Assembly (NCBI RefSeq): GCF_001039355.2
Contig: NW_019774214.1
Location: forward strand, 521,770-585,769
Direction of reading: 5' to 3'
From: Lingula anatina
Lineage: Eukaryota; Brachiopoda; Lingulata; Lingulida; Lingulidae
DNA: 64,000 bases
In this document: one piece after another, positions 11,460-24,200 of the stretch
How positions within the stretch are numbered: the stretch's first letter is position 1
How the letters are laid out: the number at the start of each line of letters is the position of its first letter
The notes under the pieces: model-generated
Told to the model about the DNA's origin: nothing
What the model saw: the letters and a program-made list of their open reading frames with translations, nothing else
Databases searched by the model: none
Made by a program: the position numbers and the translations under genes

Positions 11460-11676
11460 TTATATTCTTGGTTCTACAGTTGTACCATAAATTTTTATTG
11501 TGAATGGTAACTGGAGGATGGGCAGAAACGTTAAAAATTTCTCAGCAGATATGCTTAAAATATCATGTATGAGGGGGAGAAACCTTTGGCATTAAAAGTT
11601 GCGACAATTTCTGTGGGATAGTTACACCACGCAATTCAGGGAAACAAGGGAAGCATATATTATTTGTTTGAGAAAC
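11460..11676 (+). repeat. R1 5'-module fragment
   Basis: Resembles 17110-17480: shared 'aactggag' + 'gggcagaaac' block, 'caattcagggaaacaag' and 'tatttgtttgagaaa'. The matching sequence at 52.4-52.7 kb is on the minus strand. It abuts the second copy of the gene A 3' end. Confidence 0.65.
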
Positions 11677-11749
11677 AGATCCAGGAAACGATGTTACGAC
11701 ACTTGACAGCTGGCCACAGGTGACGGCTCCGTTTAGGAGGTTCCCCTAA
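11677..11749 (+). pseudogene. Truncated copy of gene A exon 3 (last 24 codons)
   Basis: Duplicates 8633-8705 at an offset of 3044 bp: D-P-G-N-D-V-T-T-L-D through the terminal R-R-F-P and stop, with one visible base change. The upstream part of exon 3, including G-I-C-G, is absent; R1-type sequence is joined instead. It cannot encode a VWD-like protein alone. The following 3' flank is also copied, including the post-stop donor. Confidence 0.85.
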
Positions 11750-13059
11750 CACCACACGACGCCGATGACGTAAGTTAATTGTATTTTATATGAAATATCT
11801 TTTAAGTTATAACCACGAGATTGTTGTACATTGTAGTTACTCTCTCTCATTCTCTCTCTCCCACACACATACGAAAGTACGCAAGCAGCATCCCCAGAAA
11901 ACATTTTTCCTAAAATCATATTTCACACCCAAAAATTCAGATTTAAAAACGTCAATTTTGTATCCTGATTTTTCAGCATTTCGTTCTCCCTTACATAAAT
12001 AATTTGCTTCTATCGAAATCATGACAGACACCGGCAAATGTATAATGTTTGTCTCATTTCTCTTTAAATCAGGATATTACTCGATGATCCATGGCGTGAT
12101 GACAAAAGAACCAATCAACCAACCGACAACTCTGTGCAAACTATGTCTTCTTTCTCCAGTCATTGATGTTCACGTGGAACACGGGAAGCGCTGGACGCCA
12201 TTTCATGTTTCACAACCGTTGACTTGGACACGGGGTTACTACGGACCATGTCACTTAGACTTTTTAATCCCTATTTCTATGGAATATTCCTATCTGTTGA
12301 CTAACAGAATTGAGAAAAACTGATTTTTAACTAACACACTTATTGTTCTTTGGTGAACGTCCATTGGGGAGTCGAAAATTCACAAAAGGAACAGAATCAT
12401 GGACAGTGAAACTGAAATTTGTGGGGTTGCATGCGACTCTTTCGGTTCTACGATAACTATTCAATTTTTTGTTTGTTTCTTTGTTTTTAATTTTGACATT
12501 AATCGAGGTATTTTATGCCTTGAAGTGCAAATTGTTGCAAGTGGGTTTTGGTAAAGAGGTTGAATTAATTATTTTCCGTAACAGGTGATTGGCATTATTT
12601 CGAGGATGTAAACAAATTCTGGAAAATCTCCTAACTCAAGACTGACCATGACAGAGAAAGACACAATTGGCACTTAAAACAGATGCAATGTGTTGCAAAA
12701 GAAAATATTGCTTTTGTTTGACAAGTTTTGTTTGAGCTCCTTTTGGTACAGTGGACACGTGATTTAAATTGAGTACGATGTAGTGACAATAGCTTCAAAA
12801 TGTTTTTATCGTTTTAATTTTGTCTTACGTTTCTTTTGAATTCCTTTGGCGGTGCTTTTGGCTAAATTAATTAAATGGTATCATTGATATCAAATATCTG
12901 TAGTTTGTTTTAATTATATCTAAAGGGGAAATGTAAAGAATCCCGTTTATAATTTTTGGTAATTGGTCCAACGTTTTTATTTAAAAACATCTTCGTTCAA
13001 AGTTAAAAAAAAAAAAAAAACAAAAAAAAAAAAAAAATAAAAAAAAAGAAAAAGTCAAA

Positions 13060-13321
13060 NNNNNNNNNNNNNNNNNNNNNNNNNNNNNNNNNNNNNNNNN
13101 NNNNNNNNNNNNNNNNNNNNNNNNNNNNNNNNNNNNNNNNNNNNNNNNNNNNNNNNNNNNNNNNNNNNNNNNNNNNNNNNNNNNNNNNNNNNNNNNNNNN
13201 NNNNNNNNNNNNNNNNNNNNNNNNNNNNNNNNNNNNNNNNNNNNNNNNNNNNNNNNNNNNNNNNNNNNNNNNNNNNNNNNNNNNNNNNNNNNNNNNNNNN
13301 NNNNNNNNNNNNNNNNNNNNN
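13060..13321. other. Assembly gap (262 N) between A-rich tracts
   Basis: N run flanked by poly(A)/A-rich sequence (13004-13059 and 13322-13345). Predicted frames across it are artefacts. The true length and content are unknown. Confidence 0.99.
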
Positions 13322-14844
13322 AAAAAAAAAAAAAAAAAAAAAAAAGAAAAGTCCAAAAACATCTAGTACAAAATATGTCCTTTTGGTACAATGTCAGTCC
13401 TGGTTCTCTGGCGGATTCAATTTTTGTTAAGGGAGGGCTAGGATGTAACATTAGGTTGGCTCTTAGTGGAGGGGAGGTGCAAGTTTGAAAAGTTACCAAT
13501 AGACGATCGTGATATTGCTGTACTATATTGCTATACATAATACATCTTTTTTGTCGCTTAGCTCCCTTTTAAAAGAGCAATAAGAGATAGCTCAGAAGCT
13601 GAGGAGGGACACGCGCCCATTTCTCCTTCCAGACGACATTTTTATAAATTATTGATAGATTCAACGGTACGCAGCTATTTAAAAGCTAAACCAAAATCAA
13701 ATGACAAAAAAATTCAAGAGCAAAAATTAAAACGTTTAAGTCTGATTTTAAGGCATAGCTTTGATGAAATCGTCATAAGAAAAGTTCAGTATTAAAAAAT
13801 GAAATGAAATTAAAAAGAAAACGAAAATAATAAACCAAATTCACCCCTCCCCATTTTCTACTAAGGCGCATATGGTCAAGTGAATTTTTGATTTACTGGA
13901 GAGAATGCAATGGCGTTTTTTGAATAATTATAACCGACTATAATTCATAGTCGTAACTGCTTTCGTTGACAAGGGGTTTGGAGGAATTCAGTCTTGAAAA
14001 ATAGGTGTGTCTGTGTGTGTGTGTGGGAGGGGGGGAGGGATGCAATATAGATTACAGGTACAGTGCCGCTGGAATTTACCCTTACCAAATGGCCGCAGGA
14101 ATTTCCTGTCCTGCACCGCAGTATCGGACAATATAGCCTACATGATGATTGCAAGGTAGGAGAATAAGCATGTAATGCTGATAGGGCGCCCAAATTTGTC
14201 AGTCGAACGAACTCACACCACTCCTCAATATCCTCATGCCAGTTGTCTTTATCGTTAATGCAAAGACATTGCTATGGCCAGGAGCAAACAGTAATCAGCT
14301 GCAACGGAAAACTAGAGTGAAGACAGATAGAATAAGAGAATAAAACGCTAAAGAACAAAACCATCAATAACTTCAAAACTGTTTAACCCCTTAAATTCAG
14401 TTAAAACATTTAAAGAGTCACGACCAACACTTACATAGCTAAAACAAACAATTTTAAAAAGTTAATACATAAAGTAAATAGCAATGTCCCAAATTGTTTT
14501 TTTATAATATGTGGTACTTGCCCTTCTCTCTCAATCACTGTTGGGATCATCTTCTTCATATGATTCATGTATGTAATTTCTTCATGTGATTTATGTTTTT
14601 ATTTTTCCAATATTATTGCATGCCTCCCGAATGCATTCAAGTAGTTCTTTTTTGTGATGGGCATAACACGTGTCATCTGAATGTCATCGGAAATTACACA
14701 GAAACACGCGCTTAGATGATAGGTTTTGCAATCGGTCAGCTCGGTCAAATTAAAATAAATGGCTGTTGGCTGCAAATAACCCACTCACGGCCCTCTGTAT
14801 ATAAACCAGACTGGGCTTACAGTACCTCATAGCCACTATCTGTC

Positions 14845-15140
14845 AACGCCCCCCCCTCGTTTGCCCTCCGCACCCCCGTTCTTTTGCATGAAATATACTG
14901 GAACAGAAGAACGATGACAAACAAAAATATCTTAGCTTATTTAAAATCAAATAAATATTGACTTAACTCTCACTGATAATTAATTAAAACAACTGTGTTT
15001 GCGGGATCTTAGTACAAATTGTGGTATACGCGGTGTGGCGATCATTGCGTTAGATGAGGCGTAGAAAACACAATCTGAATCTGCGATAACCATTGATAAA
15101 ATCACATTCCGCATAGCAACAATCAAAATCTAAATATTGT
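14845..15140 (+). repeat. Repeat R3, copy 1
   Basis: Resembles 52740-53030 in the same orientation: 'cagcttatttaaaatcaaat'-like block, 'tgtttgcgg', 'tatacgcggtg', 'cattg(c/t)gttagatga' and 'ctgaa(t/c)ctg'. A shorter piece also occurs at about 11120-11200. No coding potential. Confidence 0.75.
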
Positions 15141-15517
15141 GAGAATAAGACTGGGGTCCCATGCTTAAGTCAATCTCACAGGATCGATCCATCACCAAGG
15201 GGTTTCTTGATAAATTGCTTTCAGCTTAAGCAGCTTTGATGTCCCGTAACCTACTGAATATCAGTGATAATTAATTACCCCCTAACAGCTCTAGTATGCG
15301 TGACAGATATCAAAGCCGTTTAAGCTGATGCAATCCCCTCGAAGTTAGAACGATCCACATTTAGTACGATAGGGTCTGGGCATGGTTCCTAAATCAACGA
15401 CTATTTTGCAGTTGTGCTGCTCGCTGGCGGCGATTGCTTTTGGTAGCCGTATGACTTGCACGGGTGGATTCACGTAGTTCTTTTCCCAATTTGCCGTCCC
15501 GCTGATGCTGCATCCCC

Positions 15518-15575
15518 ACAGATTCCCTAGTGAATATACCACAAGCGGCACAATTTTAACCCTCTGGACCTTCCC
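15518..15575 (-). repeat. Minisatellite R4 unit (minus orientation)
   Basis: 'accacaagcggcacaatttt' and the following 'accctctggacc' are the reverse complement of units in the array at 45284-45465. Another minus-oriented piece is at 53078-53180. Confidence 0.6.
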
Positions 15576-15736
15576 GCTGCAATCGGCAATCCTCGGCTGA
15601 TTCCGAGTGTTCCCGCTGGGCCGACCCCCTCTCTTCATGGATCGTCCACTGAATATAATGCAAGCAGCAATATTGAATGAACCTTTGATCCACGTTTTAC
15701 TGGTGGTCTACTGAGATTTGAAACTTTCTGGAGATT

Positions 15737-16015
15737 ATCTTTTCTCTCATTCTTGCCACCACGTGTTCTTGTTTTTTGTTTAATTATAATAATAATTTAT
15801 CGTTATCTTTTCTCTCATTCTTGCCACCACGTGTTCCTGTTTTTTTTTGTTTAATTATAATAATTATTTATCGTTATCTTTTCTCTCATTCTTGCCACCA
15901 CGTGTTCTTGTTTTTTGTTTAATTATAATAATAATTTATCGTTATCTTTTCACTCATTCTTGCCACCACGTATTCTTGTTTTTTTTTTGTTTAATTATTA
16001 TAATAATTTATCGTT
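15737..16015 (+). repeat. Minisatellite, about 4 units of 67-70 bp
   Basis: Each unit reads 'ttatcttttctctcattctt', then 'gccaccacgtgttc', a T-rich run, 'gtttaattataataat' and 'aatttatcg'. Units are nearly identical and differ mainly in T-run length and a few bases (one has 'cactcattc', one 'cgtattc'). The overlapping ORFs at 15847-16143 are repeat-encoded. Confidence 0.95.
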
Positions 16016-16224
16016 ACCGACACTGCATAACATTCAGCATAAAACAAAACAAACAACATATAAAGTACACAATGACGCAGCGCACGATTTTTATTTCAAG
16101 CCATCCTCAATCATTAACAACAAACCACAATATAAATAAATAAATAAATAAATAAATCATTAACACGAGGAGACCCTCTCCTCTGTAACATATCTCCCTG
16201 CATCATATCTCCCTTTTATATATA

Positions 16225-16395
16225 ACAAGGAATCACCGGGATATCACATCCCCAACAGCTGTTCCAAGCTCATCTTTCCCTTACAGGTACATAGGGAATC
16301 ACCAGGATAACATCATCCCAAACAGATCTTCCGAGCTCATTTTTCTTGTACATAGGGAAACACGGGAAAACCACCTCCCAAACAGCTCTTATTGA
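16225..16395 (+). repeat. Short tandem array, 2.5 units of about 75-80 bp
   Basis: Repeated pattern 'ggaatcacc(g/a)gga(t)a', 'catc(a)tcccaaacag', 'gagctcat(t/c)ttt', 'tacatagggaa'. Preceded by a TAAA microsatellite (16130-16160). The minus-strand ORF at 16419-16688 has no recognisable feature. Confidence 0.7.
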
Positions 16396-16934
16396 GCAAA
16401 AACCTTAATGCTATAAATTCATGAACATAAATGCGCCCAAACTTGTATTAGCAATTTAGGAAAAATAAACAACATAAAAATATCATTATTCGCACAAGCA
16501 TTCATACATGAGCACGTAATCGTAAACATACATACTAACGTAAAACAATAGACACGCATGCATGTACACTGTACAAGGCACACACACACATACTTGCACT
16601 GTAACAAATAAAAAAAAAAAATGAAAATAATCTGTGCCAGAATGGCGCTACAAAGACGAACATTGCCAGACAGATTATTGTGTTTCACGGTGCGCTCCGA
16701 ACAGTTTTTAGAGTTATGCCCAGACTGATGTACCTACACAGCCACCATACCTTAGTAGGGATAAAATGGGGAGATAGTGGCCGTAGTTTGAATTTGATTA
16801 TAACCGTTAAAAGTATATTTTGAAGGAATTTTATGGCCTTCGGCAATTTCGTAATGTGTGACAACCCTCACGAAAACGCAGTAGATACTCCAGCGAAGAG
16901 GGAAGTATCATTTTTTTGTCAAAAACACTACATC

Positions 16935-17030
16935 ACATAGCAGGGATTGCTGGCCCAGAGGTAAGGTCCTTGGCACCCACACACGGCGGAGTCATTTCCA
17001 TTCAGTCCCGTTTGTTTCTTTTACTTTAAA

Positions 17031-17072
<42 letters not shown>
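16935..17072 (+). mobile_element. tRNA-derived SINE candidate with (ATT)n tail
   Basis: 'tggcccagagg' at about 16950 fits the pol III A-box consensus TRGYNNARNGG. A degenerate B-box-like stretch, 'ggagtcatttcca', follows about 35 nt later, then T-rich sequence and an ATT microsatellite tail ending at about 17072. Size and layout suit a short SINE. The B box is poor. Confidence 0.4.
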
Positions 17073-17099
17073 ATCCTTTATCGTGGTTCAGCGGTTGCA

Positions 17100-20000
17100 T
17101 GATGTGACGGATATCAGCTGGTAAAGTTTGTATTGTAAATTGTAACCGGAGGGTGGGCAGAAACCTTAAACATTACTCAGACAAAAATGCTTGAAATGCC
17201 ATGAGTGAGGAGCAGATACCTTTTTCATTAAAGGTTGCTACAATATCTGTCACATAGTGGCAGTGTCTGTAAGGCTGTAAACGGGGCATTCTGCTCTGTA
17301 ATTATTTTTCCTGATCAGGGTATGCTGACAAAGGACACTGCAACTATATGCACTACTAAGGAGTTGAATTTTTTTTTGGTGAGGTTATCCCACGTTCAAT
17401 ATGTGAATGTATTTACGCGTTACACCATGCAATTCAGGGAAACAAGACACGCATGTATACATTATTATTTGTTTGAGAAATTATACAGTTATGACAGAGT
17501 TTATGACATTCTTATGCTTAATGGTGTAAAAGTGGCCCAATTTTGTCAGCTTGCTGAATTATTCAGGGAAAGTTGCTGTATTCTGATACTCAGCAGTTTT
17601 GTAAAAATCTAGGTTCACTGGTGAATCCTTTTAAGAAAATATTTTGAAGTATTACATCTCTCAAAATTATCTGGACATCATTTGAAGAATTTACCACAAT
17701 TTACCACAATGTCTGACACACTGAGTAGGAGAAACCTATGACACTGTGCATAACCTGGTTCACAGATATTATATATCATACAATATAAGAGCTGCATATT
17801 ACACCTGCACGTAGCTGCTGATGAATTTTCTCACTGACCACAAATTGGTTAACCCAGTAACAGGTTGCTCATATGGCTTAATATGAATCTGATCTGTTCC
17901 ATTTCATTCTGTATCTACAACGAAGATTTCCTTGAAAGGGAGACATACATGAAAAGAAATGTGCTAAATGACCACGAGGGAAGCATGAGGCAGAGCCAGT
18001 TTGACGAGACCTGCATACACGTAGATTTGTTCGCCAAAGAAAGACAAAAATGTTATTCATGGAGTGGGGACATTGAAGAAACTCATGAGAGAAACAGGTG
18101 GAAGAAAATCAAATATAGAAAGACTAAGCAGAAACAAGATATTCTGGTCTCATTTGATAACCGACCTTCGATGATAAAAATGCAAGGTTGAGCCCAGTAA
18201 GATCCAAGATCTCAAGTTATGTCAAGGGAGTTTTGGAACTAACATATGATGTTTAAAAACGTACTGACCATTAAATAATTAACGGAAATTATGACGTCCA
18301 CATGTGCCAATCATGCATAGGGTTTCAGGTAAAACAATTCAGTTACGGCAATATGTGTTGGATAAATATGTACTGACTCATCGATGAAATTGAGGATTAC
18401 TAATGACAATGTGCTGTGGATAGGGATGTAATAAATGAAGACACAGGTGTCGAACAGGAGACTGAAATGTGGATTGAAAATAAAACGCTAACTGAAGGTA
18501 AGGCCAAGCGAATATGGTTGAAAAGAGATTTAATATAATTGAAATTTTGAAACTTAAACTGCTGATGCCAACGCGACACACCCCAGATAGATACATGTAG
18601 ATTGATAGATAGATAGAAGGATAGATAGATAGAAAAACAGGTATTGGTTGGCTGGTTGAAAATCGAGGTAAATAAGAGCTCAATATGATTGTGGTGAAAT
18701 ATAATCAAATAAGCAGTAGAAACAGTTAAATAAAAACTCAATAAATAGTAAAAAAGGCAACTGGAAACGTAAAGTGCCGCTTCAGTGACCGATGAATGTT
18801 ACATTTTGTCATTTTGTCAGTTCGTAAATATTAGTTTTTATAGCTCATATTTGAGAGTAACACATAGCCAATAAAACTATTTCCGTGATAAATGAAATTG
18901 GATTTCTATAAAAAATAATTAATACTCTGCCAAAAATGCAGCTATTATTATCCATAGGCAAGTGATCACAATTCCCCCATAATGATTTTCTCCTACTGGG
19001 TATTCTTTCTACTTTTGTTGATAATTCCGCAGTGTTGTACGTCCATTTCTCTGTTACATGCAACGATGAAAATAGCATTAAATCGATTAAATTCACTGCG
19101 CAAAAGAGCTTGAGTTATGGTCTAATAGTGTGACCGCAATTTATATTACTTGATGTATATTTATTAATATTTGATACTAGCCCAGTCTATTCACCTTGCG
19201 TTATGGGGTAATATGATGGACCTTTGAAGTATTAATACTACACGCATTGTCCCCAAACCCAATCTACTCAGCTTACTGTTACATTTTCCAATCAGTATTT
19301 TGGAAAAACGTAAAATGAAGGTGTATAAATAAAATTGTGTGACTTACTTATCCGTAAAAATAAAAAATAATACTGCATTCACACGCGATGAAAAATTCTG
19401 ATGAATCTTGTTTTTCTTCTTCATGTGCCATCATTCGGTGTTTGACGAACGATGATATTCTGCCAAAGGGTTCTATTTCTTGCCCATGTGTCTTGTTGGC
19501 AATTCAAAATTGTCAAGAAAGGATTTTCGATGTCTGCCTCGGGCACTTTTGCCAGGTATTCTTCCGCTCAGGCTAAGATCTTCTAATCCCTCTTTTCCGA
19601 TGCAATGTCCCAAGAACTTCAGTTGTCTTTCTCTGACAGTATTGAGAAGCTGTCTTTTTTGATCAATCTGTTTAAGGACCTCTTCATTTGTAACATGCTC
19701 AATCTAGGAGATTCTACGAGGTGAAAAAAAAAAAACAGTTTCAGTCCAACTCATCAGCATAAAATACAAGATATGTTTTCTTCAGTTCAGATAAATTTCT
19801 CTTTAACCACAAACAGGTTAACACAGTAACAGATAACTCATGGCTTGATTTGAAGCAACGTTGTACTGTATATTTAATTATATCTTAGAGAAATCGCTAA
19901 TGATAGGGAGCTAGGACGTAGGATTGTGCAAATTAAGAAGTACTGACAGAGGAAGTTTTAATGATCGTTTTCAAATTAATGCTAGGATAAAAATGATATA

Positions 20001-21300
20001 TCTGGAGTATTTATAGGCTCGTCATATTCTAAAATATCATATTGCTTTTAAATCACTTGAATGACTTCAGAAATGAAGATTAAATGTTGATTTTCCATAA
20101 ATGCATCTTTCCTTTGAACACGTAAGATACATTTAATCTCAAATTTGACAGAACGTATAAAGAAAACGATTTAATTATTTAGCCTTTGATGGTTTTATGT
20201 TCAACGTTCACCACAAGTGGAAACCTTTTGGCTCTATCACTTCATTAAATATGCGACGTCTTTTCTATTTCTGTCATATTTTACCTAAGTTCCCAGCCGC
20301 TTATTAAAATATTCAGAAGAAAGAAAATGCAATGACTAAGAAAGAAATGGCAACATATGGCTGTTGAAATTAAATTTAGCTACTAGTGTATCATAACAGA
20401 GTAACTGAGGAATGAAGAAATAATTAACTTGCAACGCACTTCTTTCAATAGCTCAGACAGCACCCTGATACAGCTTGAACAAATATAGAATTGTTCAAAA
20501 GTGAAAATAAAAAGGCATGACTAGGAATAAGTTAGAAATCAATAATTAAAAATCGGAAAACTTTCATATGCATACCGTTAGTTTACGGCCAACCTGGACG
20601 TAGGCACTCATCAGACTGCTGTGAGTAGATGTTGTTGCTCACTGACCGCTAACTATATAGCAACCGGTAGGAAAGTTTATCGGCTTGTGTTTGGTAAGTT
20701 TTATTAATTATGAAGTAAAGAAATTTTGGAAGAGACAACTGATCACGAGGGAGTAAATAAGGAAGGGTTTTGATAGGCTAGTCATATTCTAAAACACCAT
20801 ATTGCTTTTAAAAATACTATAATGATGCCAATCAGTGGATTTAAATGAAAATTAAATGCTGATTTTCCATAAATACAGCATTTCATTTGACACGTGTAAT
20901 AAATAAAATCTCGAATTTGATAGGATGTGGGGAAAGTCATTTAATTATTTAGACCTTTAAGGTTTTATGTTCAACGTTTGCGACAAAAAGATGCTGTCAA
21001 CCATTTCATTAAATATGCGATGTCTTTCCTATTGCCATCATGTTTTACCTCAGCTCCCAAACACTAATTAAAATCTTCAGATAATACAGAAAACACTGAC
21101 AAAAAGATGCTGTTAGCTGGCTCAAACACTTCATTAAATATGCGACGTCTTTCCTATTGCCATCATATTTTACCTCAGCTCCTAAACACTAATTAAAATC
21201 TTCAGATAATACAGAATGCATTGACTAAAACAGAAATCGCAACCTGTGCCCTTTGAAAGTAGATTTTGGAGTGAATGAGAGAAAAACAAATAATTAATCC

Positions 21301-21343
<43 letters not shown>

Positions 21344-22100
21344 TAGAAACTTAGTCTACAGCTCAGGCAAAAACCATGGAACAGCTTGAACAAATTGGTC
21401 AAAAATTTGTCAAAAAAAAAAGAAACTGAAATTATGATTAAGAATAAAACATATGTTAAAAGAAGCACACTGTCTTCGATGTACTTGCTACCCTTGTACT
21501 GTTTTTTATTCTCCCCCCAAACTATTCAGCTACCGATAGAAAGAGTTAATTGTTTTTAAGTCACTTTGTTTTATTGATTAAAGTATATTTAAAATATATT
21601 TATAATGTACTGTTAGGAGCAAGAAGAACGGACACTCCTTACACGATCCCAGAGGATCAAATTATGGCTGTATTGTATTTACTCGGCAGTTTCATCAGTG
21701 AATTATTTAAAAATATTTTGTTTAGTGACATTTTATTCAAATATCTGCAATTTGTTTCACTGATGAAATGGAATTTCTATAAATATTACAAAATAATCCG
21801 TCAAGAAAGCAGCATTTTATTTGCTACTTTTCAAAAAATTTAAATATCGAAATAAGATACCGATTTAATTATTCAGGCAATGAGGATATTTTGGGTATAT
21901 CTTCAAATTAAAAGCTTTCCTGCTTATTCACATAACACAACGTCAGTGCTAATTTCCCTTAATTTTACCTCAACAACGATAAAGAACCTTCAGATTTAAC
22001 ACAATGCATTATTGAAACCAAAACGCAAAGCAAAGTCTTTGAAACTAGATTTTGCTACATAACGGAGAGCCTGAGGGGGGTGTGTGTTAGAAACTACTAA
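17100..22100 (+). repeat. R1 long element, copy 1 (+)
   Basis: A 5-kb non-coding repeat matching 54480-58910 (+) and 52700-48060 (-) module by module. In order: a 5' part (to 17690), 'aggttgctcatatggcttaat', 'gaggattac(t)tgatgacaatg'-like, 'attattatccataggc', 'tgatttgaa' + 'cgttgta', 'ggagtatttataggctc', the core 'atatgcgacgtcttt' + 'aattaaaatcttcag', a 125-bp unit repeated twice (about 20985-21235), an (AAT)n run, 'tcagctaccgatagaaagag', and a 3' part ending near 22060. ORFs within (17235-17612, 17865-18191, 21550-21843 and others) have no known motifs. Copy 1 alone carries the LINE scar at 19420-19700. Confidence 0.8.
19420..19700 (-). pseudogene. LINE reverse-transcriptase C-terminal remnant
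   Basis: The minus strand encodes an R-E-R-Q-L-K-F-L-G-H-C-I-G-K stretch, then L-E-D-L-S-L-S-G-R and G-K-S-A-R-G-R-H-R. This is the typical R-x-L-x-(F/Y)-x-G-H ... G-x-R-x-R-G-R-x-R tail of non-LTR retrotransposon polymerases often mis-annotated as craniofacial development protein 2-like. Only about 85 codons remain and there is an in-frame stop after the motif. The same R1 position in the other two long copies lacks it. Confidence 0.75.
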
Positions 22101-22114
22101 TGTTAGTGTTTTGA

Positions 22115-22540
22115 CTCTGTAGCCAAGTGGCTGCAAGTCAATAATATTGCCTTTTCACCTGCTCTTTCTCCTTTTTTTTCAATTTTCCGCATTCGAATTC
22201 AGTTTCATCCTTACTGGTTATGTGTGCATTGTGAAAACACCTCATTTCCACTCCCAGAATTGGGAGTGAAGAGGGGTGAAGGGTACCCGGAATGAAAGCC
22301 AATTTTTCTCTAATGTCCTACAGGTACATGCGTTGATGAAAATTACATTAAATCTCTTTAATTCAACGTCTAAGTATAATATACACACATAGTTCCCAAA
22401 CCCAATCTACTCAGTTTACTTAATTATTCGAAAAAAAGTAAAATAAGGGTGTGTCAAAAGAATAGGGTGACTTATAATTACTTTTCCCTAAAAATCAGCA
22501 AAAATAAAACTACATTCACACGTGAAAATTTTTGCAAAAT
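22115..22540 (+). repeat. R1 5' part with tRNA-like head
   Basis: 'gtagccaagtggctgcaagt' carries an A-box-like TAGCCAAGTGG, and 'cattcgaattc' about 75 nt downstream is B-box-like. The same start occurs at 31555 (+) and 48100 (-). It is followed by 'gggtgaagggta(c/t)ccggaatga', found also at 31810 and in reverse near 47800. Confidence 0.55.
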
Positions 22541-22559
22541 CTACACCACAAAAAGGTTA

Positions 22560-23050
22560 AAGCAGTAATTAGTTTTTAACACATTTATTAGTTTATTAGA
22601 ATCATAAATAGTATACACATATGGAGATGGCAATTGCTTTAAGCTTTAATGTGCTCATCTTAAGATAACTTCATAAAGGAGAAAAGAAAAAAAAATGTTT
22701 ATGATAAAAACTGAAATAATAATTTTGAAAATTAGTTAATTACAGGGGGGGTGGGGGGGGGGGTGGAGGGCCTGGCACATCGGAGGGCAGCTGTGGGAGG
22801 AGGTAGGCAGTGGGCGGTCGAGTGGCTAATTCGAGTATGAAGTCGCACATTGTCTATAAGAGGTTAATTTTATTTGGTGCGTTCTGAAGTTAATGTAGTC
22901 ATCTCCAAGTATATTTTCGACTGCTTTATAGAAATTACGGTAATTCGTCTGTTTAAGAAGGCATCGAAAGAAGAAATCTTGTGGTGTTTCAGCCTTACCA
23001 CATAGACAGTTTGGAGTGTTTAAATATACCAAACATGTTTATATCAGAGA
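22560..23050 (-). pseudogene. LINE 3' end: polymerase C-terminal Zn-knuckle plus 3'UTR
   Basis: Minus-strand codons at 22826-23032 encode C-L-C-G-K-A-E-T-P-Q-D-F-F-F-R-C, a degenerate C-x-C-G-x-(A)-E-T-x-x-H-x-x-x-x-C knuckle as at the end of LINE polymerases, then N-I-L-G-D-D. A near copy of this protein tail is at 58975-59120. Downstream 22560-22740 resembles 28965-29100 and looks like the 3'UTR. G-rich tract 22745-22800. Confidence 0.75.
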
Positions 23051-23079
23051 ACTAATATGCCTAGATTTGAAATTTGTTA

Positions 23080-24200
23080 TTTTGATTGTATTTGACAATA
23101 CAAACGATAATGAAACTTAGGACTTAGGATTGTGCAAATCAAGAGGTAGAAGACGGATGTTCAAAGACTGACAGAGGACATTTAATAATCATTTTGAAAT
23201 GATAAGTATGAAAAAACAACATGTCTGGAGTATTTATAGGCTCGTGATATTCTAAAATATTATATTGCTTATAAATCAGTTGGATGGTTTTAGAAACGTG
23301 ATTTTAATGAAAATAATCAAACGTCGATTTTCCATAGATACAGCGACCCTATTTGACACGACTTTGATAGAACGTAGGAAGAAAATGAATTACTTATTTA
23401 GCCTTTTCAGGGTTTTATGGTAAACGTTTACCACAAATGAAAGCTTTCTGGCTCAATAAAATAAAAAATCCGAAGTATTTTCCATTTCCATCATATTTAA
23501 CCACAGCTCCTAAACACTAATTAAAATATTCAGAAAAAAACGGAATGCAGTGACTAAAACAGAATTGACAACATATGGTCGTTGAAAATAGATCTAGCTA
23601 CTCGTGTATCATAACAGAGCAACTGAGGGATGAGCAAATAATTAACTCGAAACGCACTTCTTTCAATAGCTCAGGTGGCACCATGAAACAGCTTGAACAA
23701 ATAAACAATTGGTCAAAAATCGAAAGAAAGAGGCATGGTTGCAAATTAAAAAGAAGTCACAAGATAAGATTTCTTTGATATACCTGCTACCCTTGCACTG
23801 ATTTTTATTCTTCCTTATTATATTCAGCTACCGATAAAAAGTGTTTTTTTTAAGTCACTTTGTTCTGGTACAAATGTATGCAAGCATAAAGTGTTAGGAG
23901 CTAGAACGACAGAAACTCTTTACGCTCTCCGTGATGATTAAAAAAATCTATGGCTCTATTAGTTTCATTTGCAGTTCATTAAAATATAGCTTTATTGGTG
24001 AATCATTTTAAGAAAATATTTTGACTTATTATATCTCTATTTTCCCTAGTGTCCTACATGCGATGATGAAAATGACATTAACTCTATGAAACTTTATATG
24101 CAAAAGAGTGTGAGGTGTATTCTAACAGTATGACCCAATTTATGTTACTTTAAAAGTAATATTTGATACTAACCCAGTCTATTGAGTTATGGCCTAATTT
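23080..24200 (+). repeat. R1 partial copy (+)
   Basis: Contains 'acttaggattgtgcaaatca', 'ggagtatttataggctcgtg', 'ccacagctcctaaacactaa', 'aacagcttgaacaaat' and 'tcagctaccgat' modules. It is most like 59880-60600, which also follows the same LINE tail. The ORF at 23575-23778 is within the repeat. Confidence 0.75.

Larger units (their letters stand above)
11677..15540 (+). repeat. Tandem duplication, right copy
   Basis: Partner of 8633-11390. It is diverged (many substitutions and indels), interrupted by the N gap at 13060-13321, and enlarged by about 0.9 kb of unshared sequence at 13990-14840. The 100-codon ORF at 12021-12323 is interrupted in the left copy (frameshift near 9090), so it is probably untranslated flank. 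Confidence 0.75.

Noticed and set aside
12021-12323. 100-codon ORF as a gene after the duplicated gene A end
   Set aside because: The paralogous stretch at 8977-9280 is frameshifted and the ORF lies across the probable 3'UTR acceptor, so the open frame is not conserved.
12981-13538. Long minus-strand ORFs over the N run
   Set aside because: They are made of Phe/Lys homopolymer translation and unknown bases.
15737-16015. CRISPR-like array
   Set aside because: The 67-70 bp units repeat end to end without unique spacers; this is a minisatellite in animal DNA.
17235-17612. 125-codon ORF and its partner 52375-52671 (-) as a conserved protein
   Set aside because: They share V-R-L-S-H-V-Q-Y-V and M-L-T, but the similarity is simply that of two R1 copies. 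The ORF ends differ and no family motif is present.
23575-23778. 67-codon Lys/Ser-rich ORF
   Set aside because: It lies in an R1 module and is closed in the matching parts of the other copies.
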